A stretch of DNA of 43,358 bases from Gnetum montanum (lineage: Eukaryota > Streptophyta > Gnetopsida > Gnetales > Gnetaceae), in assembly GCA_015680685.1 (NCBI GenBank), contig MNCI01029388.1, positions 440,274 through 483,631 of the forward strand, in the 5' to 3' direction. Below are positions 21,807 to 32,800 of the stretch, in pieces. The position numbers and the translations under genes were made by a program. The notes beneath the pieces were generated by a model. It was not told where the DNA came from, did not search any database, and worked only from the letters and a program-made list of their open reading frames with translations. Each line of letters opens with the position of its first letter. Positions within the stretch are counted from its first letter, which is position 1.

Positions 21807-21811
21807 GTATT
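21807..21811. other. Target-site duplication of element B, right copy
   Basis: GTATT, against GTACT at 8517-8521. Confidence 0.75.
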
Positions 21812-22197
21812 TAAGGAATGTAAAGAGCTAAACATATTAAAGAAATGAAAGTTAAAGTAAGAAAAATAACTAAATAAAAGTAAAGAAACTAAGTGTAATG
21901 TTGCAATGGTGAGAAACAATCTCAATCTTTATTTCTATCCATGAATTGTCCCTAAGTGCAATCCACTTAAACAAAGATTCCATACAAATGTTTAACATCA
22001 TACTGTAGGCATTCACTCTATTGCTAAATCTAAGTTACAAAAACAAACTACAAGAATTTTACTAAGGATAAAATGAAAATTGTTTTGTGAACACAACCAA
22101 GTATTGGTATTTATAGGGGTGACTAGGATCCTTTACATCACATCAATGATGATGTATTAGGGCTATGATGTCATAGATATGATATCATGACTTATTA
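21807..22197 (-). repeat. Element A 5' LTR, outer part
   Basis: It continues the LTR that stops at 8521: together 877 bp, the size of the B LTRs. It has TATAAATA (22108-22115) and a U3 block with GATATGATATCATGAC (about 22173-22191), a CpG-decayed form of the GATATC palindrome. In element sense it starts TAATAAGTCATG, TGATGAG with two G-to-A changes. Confidence 0.8.
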
Positions 22198-22268
22198 CAA
22201 AAAGATTTTATCACCATCTAAGTGGATAAAACTAGTAAAGCTACTAGCTCATCAAGACTAGCGTAAGG

Positions 22269-22697
22269 CTAATCTAGTGCAACACCCTTCCTGACAAAAA
22301 TAATGTCTCCTAATCCTACATGAAAGCCAACAACCATTATTACTCTAACATAAAAGATGAACCTATCACTATGAAAAGACAAAAAATTCCATGCATTACT
22401 AATAATGATAAAGGATGTAGTTTTGGGCCGAAAGTTCAAAGTATTAACACGATCTTTAAACCAACATGTAACAAACTTGAGGAACAAGTGTGTGTACAAA
22501 ACCAAGTCTACACAATAGCCACTAAATCAAAGGATACTCAATGGCTCAAGAATGAAAATACCAAACCGTTCAAAAGATGCATGAAAACATCCAACCCACT
22601 TATTAGTTCTAGTCCTAAGAAAATGAACCAAACAAAAAACTTAGAGAAATACATCTTACACTTTGACTATATACCAAAAGAAAATGTTAAACAATGA
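22269..22697 (+). pseudogene. Element F protease C-terminus and lysine-rich linker
   Basis: The 125-codon open stretch starting at 22320 contains KIPCITNNDKGC, matching KVPCITYNDTGCNCMQK at the end of the C protease, then KSKDTQWLKN, matching a block that follows protease in C. After this it departs from A-C and instead matches G: CMKTSNPLISSSPKKM against CMEQFDSLINSHFKKM. It ends at a stop at 22695-22697 with no RT. Confidence 0.7.
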
Positions 22698-22974
22698 GAC
22701 CCAAGAACTAAAATAGAAAATCAAAAAGGAAACATATCTAGGCCCTCTAAAAAAAAGAAACACCTTCTAGTCCAATTGAATTTATGTCTCCAAATGATTG
22801 AAACTTGATTATCATTAATGTTAACTATGCTAACAAGTGAAAACTTAAATCACTAAAGATGATAAACTTAAAACTTATGGTATATAAGCAAGGAAATGTG
22901 TAGTACATTTTTTGAATACTCGTCCATGATTTTAGTGATGGGGAATATGCACCATCTTGAATCAAGAACTAATA

Positions 22975-23165
22975 AGTACATTTTCACTTTTTTGTTTTAC
23001 AATTTTGTATCATTTTTCTAATTTTTCAAAATTTTCCAATTCTTAATATGTTTTCAATTTCTTGTTATTTTTCTTTTATTTATAATTTTCTCTTTTCTTA
23101 AGTCATTTTATTTATGTTTTATGAATGTTTACTATGTTTTTTTATTAATAATATTACTAGTCATG
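22975..23165. repeat. T-rich tract of the 3' module (F)
   Basis: Runs such as TTTTCAAAATTTTCC and TTTATTTATAATTTTC. It is the reverse-complement equivalent of the A-rich tracts in B, C and G. Confidence 0.6.
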
Positions 23166-23179
23166 ATGTAGAAGTCAAC

Positions 23180-24930
23180 ACCATGTGTTAGGTCTTTGTC
23201 CTATTCTATCAAGACGACTAGGTAAATAATTATGTAAAGCAATGAGACCACATCATCCATCACTCCAATTCTATCAGTAAGAAGTATTTATGATAAAAGA
23301 AGTATGATTCTTCTCACGTGAAACTAAAATTAACTACTAACCATTATGCCTTGTAGAAAGAGGGAAAACCAAGTGGAAATGGAAAAGGATGTGACCTTAA
23401 GGGAATTTGTTGGGTTCTTTGCTTGACTTCCTTCTTGAGGCCTATGACTCCTCATGAAAGGTATCATTACTCCTACTATCGAAGATAAAGGAAGTATGTC
23501 CTTGTAACGTGTGGTTCCCAAAAAAAACAAGAATTTAAGATACAAGCACTAGTTATGGGATTGGAAAGATATGTTACCCATGCTTGAAGGCACCCCTCTA
23601 ACTAAGGCCCAAGTTTCTTCCTCAATAATCTCTAAAATAAGTTCCTTCTCTTCTATTCTCTCTTTGAAGTCTTACTTTTTCTCTATGGCTATTATGGACT
23701 CATGATTATATGTACGAAGGAGCACATCAATGTGAGGTCATTGTTAATGATATGGACTTGATTTGAAACTTTGACAAGTAGGTAATGGTTATCTTAATCA
23801 CAATTAATATAAGAACCTATTGTGGATATGGTTACGTACCTCATGTCCCAATTTTTACAATCCATTCTCATCCCGCGATTCACCTCACTATGGCATGCTA
23901 TTATGTACCTAATGGTTTTGTATAGTATAGTGTAGGATCCTAACCAAGGTGGTTGTGTGTCACTTGGAATAAAGTCATGATCTAAGATGTCCACTGACAT
24001 CTATAGAAATGGTTATGCTAGGGCATTATGGCAAGAGCCTACTTTGGAAAGGATCCACTTGCATGAATTTTTTTATCATGGCTCTAAACCAAAACCTCAC
24101 ATCTTTAAGAACATCATGGGCAACGTTTCTAAATTTATGCATGATTTCGAGACTACTTCTCATTAGTTTCAATTAATTTTACAAATTTTATATACTTTTA
24201 TATTGAAATATTCTCCAAGTTCACTATTTCTTGGTTATCATGTGCCCTAGACCTTTGGCTTTCATGTTCAAACTCTTGGGAGCTTCCAAAGTTGTGCTCA
24301 TTTGTCATGGGGTCAAGGATGCGAGTTTTGAACTTTTTCTAACCTACCATTTTTAAACATTATGGTAAAATAATTAAAATAAGTTAACCTTAATGATTTT
24401 AGTTACCTCATATCCTTGGGAATATTATTTCATAATCACTTTAATCCTAAATGCTAAATTTTTTCGAATACTAAGCTACCTAAAGATCTAGGAAGTATTA
24501 ATCATTAAGGAAAAAATTACCAAAACTTACATTAATCCTTTGATAATTGCAAATGATGTTGAAAGGATTACCTAAAGTTGAAGGTCTTTTGCAAGGCAAG
24601 GAAAAGAGGCAAAGAGGAGAATAGAGGAGGATATGCCCATGGACAAATAGTAGCACATACAAGGATTAAAGATCAAATATCACATGTTTGCTAAACCCAT
24701 GCAACAATGAGGAGAAACTTTAGTCCATCCTTAAAAAATGTTCCACATAAAAGAGAAGCACCAATAAAACAACCAAGGTTAAAAAAATAGCTATCGCTAG
24801 CAACATCATAAAGATTCATCATCAACAGATTTTTTGAAGACTTCTACAATTTCTCAAACTTCGATATTAATCTAGTCATTTTTTGCATATTGTAATGCAT
24901 CTACTTAAATAAAACTTTGTAATGCAACAC
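23180..24930 (+). other. Element F 3' internal module, non-coding
   Basis: The first kilobase matches E (about 120-900), including ACAAGCACTAGTTATGG at about 23543 and CTCTAACTAAGGCCCA near 23596. From about 24180 to 24930 I can recognise little. No gene is seen. Confidence 0.6.
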
Positions 24931-25032
24931 TCAATTTTTGTAATGGTAGCCAATATAGTCTTGGTTACCCCATAATTTTCTTAATGAAACTTCTTTCATT
25001 TATATATAACTCAAGGACAAGTTTTTAGTTAG

Positions 25033-25043
25033 TCCTGGGGATA
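25033..25043 (+). other. Polypurine tract of element F
   Basis: TCCTGGGGATA precedes TGATAAAACC. A second similar sequence, TTATGGGGATATGATGAAG, follows at about 25074-25092, so the LTR edge has been duplicated by about 41 bp. Confidence 0.55.
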
Positions 25044-25099
25044 TGATAAAACCTGATATGTCAAGTAGCTGAGTTATGGGGATATGATGAAGCATCATT

Positions 25100-25345
25100 T
25101 TATCAAGTGTATCATTCAATTGAGATATCATAGATGCTATATCACAAATGCTAAATTATAGATGCTACATCGCATCTACGCTATAGCATCTCCATCAATA
25201 CATCCCAATTGGCTGCTACATCATAGATGCTACATCATATCTGTTATATCATAGATACTATATTACATCTGCTATAACTTAGCTACATTAATGCATCCTC
25301 ATTGATGCATCCCTGTTGACATAACCAAATGAGTTAACACATTTC
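25100..25345. repeat. U3 array in F LTR with ATAGATGCTAYATC-type units
   Basis: At least five imperfect copies of ATAGATGCTACATC/ATAGATGCTATATC, partly inverted, followed by ATTGATGCATCC and GTTGACATAACC motifs. It lies in the same place as the palindrome arrays of E, H, C and B. Confidence 0.6.
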
Positions 25346-25370
25346 CATTGATGTAGTGTTTATATTTGCC

Positions 25371-25378
25371 TATAAATT
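25371..25378 (+). promoter_or_regulatory. TATA box of F LTR
   Basis: TATAAATT within TTTGCCTATAAATTTTC, in line with GCCTATAAATA in the B LTR. Confidence 0.65.
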
Positions 25379-26131
25379 TTCAAACACTTGCCACATATTT
25401 GTCATCATTTGGTCAATAGTGTAACTAAACTCTTGTAATTTTCTCTTGTAAACTTAGCGAAGATTAAGTGACTTCCCACAGTGTAGATTTGAATCAATTA
25501 TATGACATCTTATTCGAGTGCCATTGTACTTGAATACATTCCATCAATGGCAATAAGATCAAGATTAATTCATATTTATTGCAACACATTGACTTAGAAT
25601 AGATTTTTATTTTAATGCAATTTACTTTTTATGTACTTAGTTAATATTTATATTTTAATGCATATTAATCAATTGGTGGAACAAGTGTGACTAGTTTCTA
25701 ATATAAACATGTGTTTACTTAGTAATCCTAGCAACATTATTTTTTGGTTCACCTAGTAGCATAACACTTGGTAATCCCAGTAGTTAGTACATGAGTTCAT
25801 GACATGTATGATAAGCTGGGAATGAACACTCATCATCCTTAGGCTAGCTTAGAATTTATCCTCTTGTTATTATTTAAATTAATTAAATAATTAATTTCCA
25901 TGATTTTATCTAGCTTAGTCATAGCAACATAACATCAATAATCATATAACTCACTTTTGACTAAATCATACATGACAAAGCTACCACTAGTCTAAGTGGG
26001 AAGATAGCAACCTACAATCAACACTTAACAATCTAAATACCATGCTAATCACATCCATGAAATTCAATCGAATCACATGTACACACTTGTGATTTGTATG
26101 GTTGGGCGTAAGCGATACCCGCTACTCATCA

Positions 26132-26740
26132 CTCACTGTAGTCTATAGCATGGGTGCATCCATGATAGAAAGCTTGTAGGCCACCTAGCCCACTAGCCAG
26201 GGAGGCCCTAGGTTCTAATGACTAATAGTCCCTCCTTCCCAGCCTACCAAAGAAAGTCCATGTAGATTGTTATCTATTCATTCAACCTACCCTTCTTCGG
26301 TAAATTGACTTCCTCGCTTCATGCAAATCACCTCCCTACTCCAAAAATCTCTACCAAATCTTTGATCATTCGTATTATTGACATTAACTTAATACATACA
26401 TACATATATAATATTTAACCATAACATGTATATCCTATACGTATGCTTAGATAAGTTTATATAGTATTATTAAAACATGTATATGTTAGAGTACTAGTTT
26501 AAATAAAATTTAATTTAAAGTGTTAGTTAAATTATTTTATTCATATTATCTCAAGTAATAATTTCTTGTCATGTGTGTAAGTGGGAGTGATGGTTAGATA
26601 ACTATGTAGTGGTGAATTAATTTTAACAACCAAAGGTGGAATTTAAATTAGCCAACCGTATGATGATGAAAATTAAATAAATTTTTGCAAAGTGGCAAAG
26701 CTGGTTAGTAGAATTGGTGGGAATTTCAGCCTTACCTTAC
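26132..26740. other. AT-rich region without recognised gene
   Basis: It starts outside the F LTR. It contains a TACATACATACATATATAA run near 26394-26412 and no conserved element of the retrotransposon family that I can see. Confidence 0.4.
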
Positions 26741-26742
26741 AT

Positions 26743-26750
26743 TATATAAG
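26743..26750 (+). promoter_or_regulatory. TATA-like box upstream of the 26778-27185 ORF
   Basis: TATATAAG, 28 bp upstream of the stop codon that bounds the ORF frame, at a spacing that would put a transcript start near 26775. Evidence is positional only. Confidence 0.3.
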
Positions 26751-26777
26751 AAGATGTGAATTGCTTGGAAATGCATA

Positions 26778-27185
26778 ATTTCAATTAAAGGTTTAAGTGA
26801 AAAATTGGTTCTTAAAGAGAGGGCAACAAGAAGGCCCTTTATCCCCTATGTTATGGGATACTACCCAAAGCATGTCTTAAGAGCATATTGTAAGGCAGCC
26901 ATCCATGGAGCATCTAGTGAAAGCCCTTTCTTACTGTGGCTTTTAGATGAATTTAAATTTCTCACTAGTGAACTCTCCATATATTCCAATGTTTGGGGCA
27001 GCTTCCATGAATGCAACACTCAAGCTGAATACCAAGAAGAGTCCAATAAAGTTGATTTTTGGAAAGAGGCTTTTATGTCTCAAAACACAGAAGCAACTAG
27101 TTGGGGAGAACCTAAAAAATTAGCAATCAAGGAGTTTGATGCAAAGGAAACAAAGACAATTATTAAATACAAAGGTGAAGAATAA
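26778..27185 (+). CDS. Unidentified open reading frame, possibly a gene fragment
   Basis: About 135 codons are open; there is no ATG at the left end (the frame opens after a stop at 26775), so the true start may be mutated or upstream. The product has a mixed, protein-like composition (WLLDEFKFLTSELSIYSNVW, then an acidic/Lys tail ending IIKYKGEE). After the stop the same frame goes on with VEASTRQEESSS and then breaks up. I do not recognise the family. It could be a piece of another transposon gag or of a decayed gene. Confidence 0.35.
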   Translation: MSIKGLSEKLVLKERATRRPFIPYVMGYYPKHVLRAYCKAAIHGASSESPFLLWLLDEFKFLTSELSIYSNVWGSFHECNTQAEYQEESNKVDFWKEAFMSQNTEATSWGEPKKLAIKEFDAKETKTIIKYKGEE

Positions 27186-27189
27186 GTTG

Positions 27190-28365
27190 AGGCTTCAACT
27201 AGGCAAGAAGAGAGTTCATCACAATTGAAATTACCTATGAAAAGGTTCATGATATGACAATCCCTAAAAGAGTTACTTTAACTATTCTTTTCCCACCTAC
27301 AAAATAGTTGTATGAGATTGTGTTTGTATAGTTTCCTAAGTTTTATTAGGAGTGAGGTTTTTATTTTATCAAACCTGAAGTTTGATAAAAAAATTTCTCA
27401 AAAAAGAATTTTGTTTCTATGTAAAAGAAAAGTTTCCAGTAAAGTCTATGTTTCTTAGCTAAAGTGCAAACATTGAAAATTGAATTTGCCTAATTTAATT
27501 CATTATGAGTGACTGAAAGAAAGCTAAATGAAAGTAGTCAATTTCTATTGCCATGGCCATGGTCATGTAAAATGTAATGTTAGGTAATTCCAGTCATGGA
27601 AAATGTAATGTCTGGTAATTCCAATATTTCTAATGAGATAAACGTTAACTAGGTTGCTTTTGCTCTATGATGTAGAAATGATAAATATGAGGATAGAGGC
27701 AAAATTATAGACCATTATTTAGGATGGTGCCACCATATGTCAATGTCATGACCAATATCTTCTTCCCAAATTGTCAATCAATATAATAATAAAAGATAGA
27801 ATTTATAGATTCCTTGGGTTAACAATTTCCAAAAAAGGTCAAGTAAAGAAAGTTTCAAGAAAAAAGAGTGAAGTTCCTGATACCATAACTTGTTGAATTT
27901 GGTTAAACAATTATCAAAGAGGGTCTATTAAAAGCATTATTTCTCTTATTATTGGTTTCAATGAGAGTAATGACTAGTTGATAGTATCATTAGTTGTATC
28001 CAATTTCTACATCAAAGTTCAGAGTGTACTCTTAAATTCACTGAGAATAATCAAGATGGCTTGGTAACATCTATACTTGACCTTTCAAAAGATGTTACGA
28101 TTTTAAAAAATATAAAGAGGCAAAAATAAAATGCTCATTTTATCAACAATTATTTTCTGCAACATCTATCCCTGCAGTCGACAAAATAAAGTGCAAAAGC
28201 TTTATTTCTTTTCATTTTCAAAAAGGACAAGAGGGATGCAATAGTAGCTTTGATTTCATATAGAAAAACAAACAAGAAATTTGCAGAGATGGTAGGAAGG
28301 AGATTTATTAAAGAAAATCAGAATAAGCTCTCCAAAGACAATAAACAGTTAATTAGAATTTACAG
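27190..28365. other. Region without a supported gene
   Basis: AT-rich. A plus-strand reading at about 27533-27570 gives FYCHGHGHVKC, faintly like a zinc knuckle, and a near-direct repeat (GGAAAATGTAATGTC and AAAATGTAATGTTAG) lies at 27567-27612. Not enough for a call. Confidence 0.3.
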
Positions 28366-28605
28366 TTACAATAATTCAAATCCATTATTGTGCAACAAGT
28401 TTCTGTGAAGACTGCCATATTCCTCCAAAATTTACGGAAAGAACACCTCAAGGTTGTGAAAATGCCTCCTAATAGAAGGTTCATTGAAGGGGTTGAATGC
28501 ATCCATGACTTCCTGATCTCGTTCTACTAGATGAAGCAAATGCAGAATGCAATTCAATTCAATGCTATGGTCACGGAAAATGAACTAGGGCATAGAGATT
28601 TCCGT
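28366..28605 (-). pseudogene. Gene-like segment, possible exon 2 of a decayed minus-strand gene
   Basis: On the minus strand the frame reads with two stops and has protein-like composition (LNCILHLLHLVERDQEV, MDAFNPFNEPSIRRHFHNLE) and a clean end at 28366-28368. It is preceded by a T-rich run and TAG at 28606-28608, a plausible 3' splice site. Unrecognised family. Confidence 0.25.
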
Positions 28606-29029
28606 CTACTTTCATAAAAAATAAGAAAACAAACAAAACAAAACAACAAAGAGATAGACCCACAAAACATGATTGTCAGTTCTGTGTCTATGAGGACTCC
28701 CAACTTCAAGCGCATTGCTCTCATCCTGGTGTAATGAAGTAGAAAGGCCCTAAGAAATATTGAAAGGGGCTAAACATCACATGAAAATGGGAGGAATCCT
28801 GCAACTGCAATAGCCTTTTGCCTCTGATCATACTTCATTTAAACCTACTCATGCTACTAAACTAAACCAGAGCAATCAAAATGACCGCAAAAAAATAATA
28901 TTGGAGAAGAACTAGAGCAACAAAAAATTGCAAAATTTGCAAAAAACCAATAGCAGGAATAATTTTGCTCCAGCACTGCTACTCTGATGATGTTCTTTAT
29001 GGTTCAAAAATGACGAATGATTTCTACAA

Positions 29030-29188
29030 TCAATGGATCTCTACTCTAGAATGTTCACGTAAGCTTCTAACATTCACCGTAATTACTTTTTGTTCTCTGA
29101 TGGTACTAGCGATGGGAGCACATTGCAGCGAATAGTGCAGCGCTGGCAGCGGCAAAGGACTTGTGATTGCCAAGGAGTTCGACATCAT
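29030..29188 (-). pseudogene. Gene-like segment, possible exon with plastid-targeting-like start
   Basis: Directly after CTTTTTGTTTTTGATGCAG, a strong plant-like 3' splice site (minus strand, ending at 29189), comes ATGATG and 52 codons rich in Ser, Leu, Pro and Arg (MMSNSLAITSPLPLPAL), ending in TGA at 29030-29032. The composition would suit a plastid transit peptide. Base composition is richer in GC than its surroundings. With 28366-28605 it may be the remains of a host gene or a captured gene fragment. Confidence 0.3.
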
Positions 29189-29351
29189 CTGCATCAAAAA
29201 CAAAAAGACTCTAGTCGTAAAGGACCTAAAAACATCAGCAAGTATTAGCAATTGGATTGTTTTTGTTAACTCGAGAAAAAAGAGGCGCTGCGTGTGGCAA
29301 GATGGCCACGAGACCTATGCACCCATTCAAATGTTCACGCATCTTATGTAG

Positions 29352-30600
29352 ATGTGTTAATGTACACGATATTAAGGCGTAGCCTTAATAATGATATTTT
29401 TAATTACAGAAAAGCTTTTAAACATATAAAAAGGGGTAGGGTTTATGAATTGAGAAGGAAGGATTTAACAAGGAATAAATATAATTTTATTTTTTGGGAA
29501 TTGAAGATTTTCCTAATAGCTATAATTTCCATAAGAAGTTATAACTATTTTCCCTTGATATTTGTAATTTCCCATGAGACACTTGCCAACCATGGCTTAA
29601 AATTCTCATAGAAGTTACAACTTCCAAGGGTGGTTATAAATTAATCTCTTAGATATTTATAACCCACCTCAAATTTTCATGATGATTATAACTACCCAAA
29701 AGTCACTATAAAAGGGGATTTAAGGGTAGCTTTTAGCACATTGGAAGAATTGGAAAAGAGACAATTGAAAATTATTTGTAAGATGGCTTACTAAAGACAT
29801 CAATTGGCTGCATTGTTTCAATCCTGTGAGTTCATTTCTTCCCATTTTAGTACTTAGCTAATGGTTTAGATAGTATCGTGCTTGACATTTAATTTTGAGA
29901 TTTTTCATAGGTTGCTTTTATAGCCTAGTTTTTGAACAATATTAGACTTCTATTAAGATTGGCCATAGAAGAGCTTATGGTCAAGAGCAATTTAATAGTA
30001 ATGTCTTAACAAAATTTCCTATTTTGAACATAGAGGATCTAGGAAAATCTTTGGTATTTTGAGATTACTGCAATAACTTCATTGTTTTAAAGTGTATTGC
30101 CTTGGTATTTCAATCTTGAAATTGTAAAACTTTTGAAGGCTCTATTGAATGTAATCTTTGACGACTATTAACTAGCCAAAATAGAGACTCGTACATTGTC
30201 ATTTACGCAATAATTTTTGGTAGTATAATAACATTATCTTTATGAAATTGCTTGTTGAGATTAGAGGGTTTAGACAATTCATAGTTAGATTGAATGGGAA
30301 TAGCTTTAATGCGAAGTGTTACCTTGTGTTAATTTATCTTGCTTAAATATTTGAGATTTCACAAAAAAATTTCTTTCTTTTCTCTCTTTCTAAGTCATTG
30401 AATCTTGCTCTATTTTTAGTTTTCTTGTGGAATTTTCTCTCTAGGGAAAATTAGGAGTAGATTGGCAAATTTGTACTCAAATGTTTTTTGTAAAATTTTA
30501 TTTGTTACAAGTAATGTACTATAGGGGTCGTATAGACTAAGTGATTGAACAAAATAGAAATCTCCAACAACTCACAGTATTAGATAAAGCTAGTTGAATT
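29352..30600. other. Region with promoter-like site, no gene
   Basis: Several GTTATAACT/GGTTATAAAT/GATTATAACT motifs (29537-29695) precede a TATA box at 29707-29714. It resembles the U3-R part of an unrelated LTR, but I found no TG...CA ends or primer-binding site. Confidence 0.3.
29707..29714 (+). promoter_or_regulatory. TATA-box promoter candidate
   Basis: CTATAAAAGGGG, close to the plant TATA consensus, with repeated TTATAAC motifs upstream and an A/G-rich leader downstream. No ORF of note follows. Confidence 0.4.
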
Positions 30601-31819
30601 TCTTTTATGATAGCCAATTACAATTTCATACACAACCCAACCATTTCAACATTCACAATAGCAAACACACATACTCACGTTTAGTACATTTCATAACTAC
30701 TAAGTCTATTTGGAGGTATCTAAGCCTTGGTGTTGCCATAGACTAGCAAGCACCTAAACCTTGTTTGAAGAATACCTTCAATCCCATGACTTCCCAAGCT
30801 CATGAGACCAGAGGCACCCAATGTTGGTGGTCCCAAACAATCAACAACAGTAATCACTTGTAATTTATATTGAATATTTTCTCATTACATAATCCTGAAA
30901 ATTTAACATATGAGACTCCATTGTTCATCATCTACTGAAATCTTATATCTTGGAATAAAAACTTGACATTGCTAATCTAAAAGAATAATTCATTATTTAA
31001 TTTTTTTAAAGACATTAGTAAGTTAAAACATGTTTTCTTGAAAACTTTATTCATCAAAACTAAGTTAAGCAAGTAAAATGAAAATGTACTAGATTATGAA
31101 GTAAAGAATTAAAAAATGATCATAGTATTTTTCAACATATGAACATTTGCAATAATGAAAATATTAAGAATCAATATCATATTATAATAATGTTTGGTTA
31201 GTTGGTCAATTTGGGTTGTCAATTCACCAACCAGAAATTGTGCAAGAAATAAGGACTTTCCAAGTTTTCCATTGTAGTGTTCTTTATATTATATATTATT
31301 TCCATATTCCCTTTAGATAAATTTGACACATTGTGCTTTTCGTTATTGATGCACTCAATACAATTTTTATTTGCAAATCCAATTCTTAATGAAAGATCAA
31401 CATCCTTGGTTGGAATTTCTAAATTTTCAACCATAATATAATTGTTAGGCATGCTAACATTCATTAGAAAAAAAATGGGCAAATCACTAGATCCTTAAAG
31501 ATAATTTAATTTTTGAATACATTTGTTGAGTGATAATTCGCATCATTAAAGCTTTCGAAGTATGATGTATATCTTTACACAATATATGTATTGCCATCAA
31601 AAAATTTATCAAATTAAGGTAGATTATCATTGCAACATAAAAATATTATAAAGTGAATTATTTTATATTAAGTTGTACTTGAACATAGTAAGCTACCATT
31701 TCTCATGGAAACTCATTAATATTCATAACTTTCAAAGTTTTGGTTTTGGTTGGGATAAGTTTAGTTTTAAAAATGTAATGCACATCAAGATCCATAATTA
31801 ATGCTATGATTATATTTTT
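30600..31819. other. AT-rich region without a recognised gene
   Basis: The minus-strand ORF at 31219-31482 (87 codons) shows no family motif, and I leave it as hypothetical. No LTR-family homology was seen. Confidence 0.3.
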
Positions 31820-31989
31820 AAGAAAAAAAGATAAGGGGATGTGTTGGAACCCCAAAATAATTGTATTATTAGTACACCCAAAGATATATAGTTCAATTAG
31901 AACTTTATAAATCATCATTACCCACTAGAATCAAACCCATGACTTGAGTTTTCAAATCAAGAGTGTTACCACTAGGCATATATGTCATT
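31820..31989 (-). mobile_element. tRNA-derived SINE, copy 1
   Basis: On the minus strand the head has a pol III A box (GCCTAGTGGTAAC, 31965-31977) and, 26 bp on, a B box (GGGTTTGATTC, 31928-31938), the layout of a tRNA gene. A non-tRNA body (AAAGTTCTAATTGAACTATA) and a T-rich end (CTTTTTTTCTT) follow. Copy 2 at 32000-32170 aligns over its length. Confidence 0.65.
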
Positions 31990-31999
31990 GTTCAAAAAT

Positions 32000-32170
32000 A
32001 AAGGAAAAAGATCATAGGAAATTTTTGAACCCCTAAATAATTATAATAGAGATATACCCCAAGATATACAATTCAATTAGAACTTTATGACTCAACATTG
32101 TCCACCATGTTCAAACCACAACCTGGAGCTTTCAAATCAAGAGTTTTATCACTAGACTAATATCTCATTA
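32000..32170 (-). mobile_element. tRNA-derived SINE, copy 2
   Basis: It is arranged head-to-tail with copy 1, period about 180 bp. The B box is GGTTTGAAC (32109-32117) and the A box is GTCTAGTGATAA (32146-32157). It shares the body AAAGTTCTAATTGAATTGTA and the end ATCTTTTTCC. Confidence 0.6.
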
Positions 32171-32460
32171 AAAAAAAGAAAAATAATTATCATCTAAAGG
32201 CTCAATGCTCATCTTGCCAAGGTCTTACAACTTAAGAAACAAGTACCTTACCATCACTTAGGCACTTTGGATTTGAATGTAACACATACCTGTTTAGCAA
32301 AACACACATATTAGTACCATCAAATTCAAAAAATAACTCTATGTTACACAAAACCATAACTTATGACTATTCTTATAGTGAGATGAGATGGACTTAGAAG
32401 GGATTGTAGAAATCAAGATGTGAGGTATCTAACCATAGGCATAATGAATTCTTGTATTTT
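32171..32460. other. Short region without gene
   Basis: AT-rich, between SINE copy 2 and the left end of element G. Nothing recognised. Confidence 0.4.
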
Positions 32461-32668
32461 ATTAGTGGGTAAAGTAATCATTAGCCTTTCTATCCAAGAT
32501 TCAAACCAATTCTAGACCACATTCTAGTGACATCACATCATTTCATCTCTTGGAATTATAACAGTAAGACTATCAACATTGCCAAGAGTCTCTTCAATTG
32601 ACGTATTGTCTAATGGAGGAGTTTTATTCATGGCACTTTATTTTGCTTTTAGATTTTTGAGAAGTCGT

Positions 32669-32800
32669 CTACCTTCAGGCATGGGTAACATGTCTTTCTA
32701 GTGAAACCCCTAGAAATTTATTTTGTGCTCTTTTATTTTTATCTGTGTCAACATTACCAAAGGACTACCTTCAGGCATGGGTAACATGTCTTTCTAGTGA
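32669..32800. repeat. Perfect 36-bp direct repeat within G 3' module
   Basis: The 36 bases at 32669-32704 recur unchanged at 32765-32800 (containing CAGGCATGGGTAACATG). The conserved block is single in B, C, E and F. An identical pair in otherwise diverged DNA suggests a recent local duplication. Confidence 0.8.

Larger units (their letters stand above)
22198..26131 (+). mobile_element. Element F: plus-strand element with gag-protease part but no RT/integrase
   Basis: The order on the plus strand is protease tail and Lys-rich linker (to 22697), a polypurine-like tract (22934-22945), a T-rich tract (22975-23165), the 3' module (23180-24180), a poorly matched stretch (24180-24930), the polypurine tract and the LTR (25044-26131). 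Only about 240 bp separate linker and polypurine-like tract, where A, B and C have about 3 kb of RT-RNase H-integrase. Element G has the same junction. The 5' part is cut off by element A. Confidence 0.75.
25044..26131 (+). repeat. LTR of element F
   Basis: The right end is CTACTCATCA at 26131. TATA is TATAAATT at 25371-25378. It is longer (1088 bp) than the B LTRs, partly because the U3 array is long. The 3' half matches A's 5' LTR in reverse. Confidence 0.8.

Noticed and set aside
27533-27570. Zinc knuckle FYCHGHGHVKC on the plus strand
   Set aside because: The first Cys is missing, spacing is off, and stops surround it; too weak.
29352-30540. Copia-type LTR around the TATA box at 29707
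   Set aside because: No TG...CA ends, no second copy and no primer-binding site found in the window.
31219-31482. 87-codon minus-strand ORF
   Set aside because: AT-rich, no motif, no copy elsewhere in the window; chance open frame is likely.
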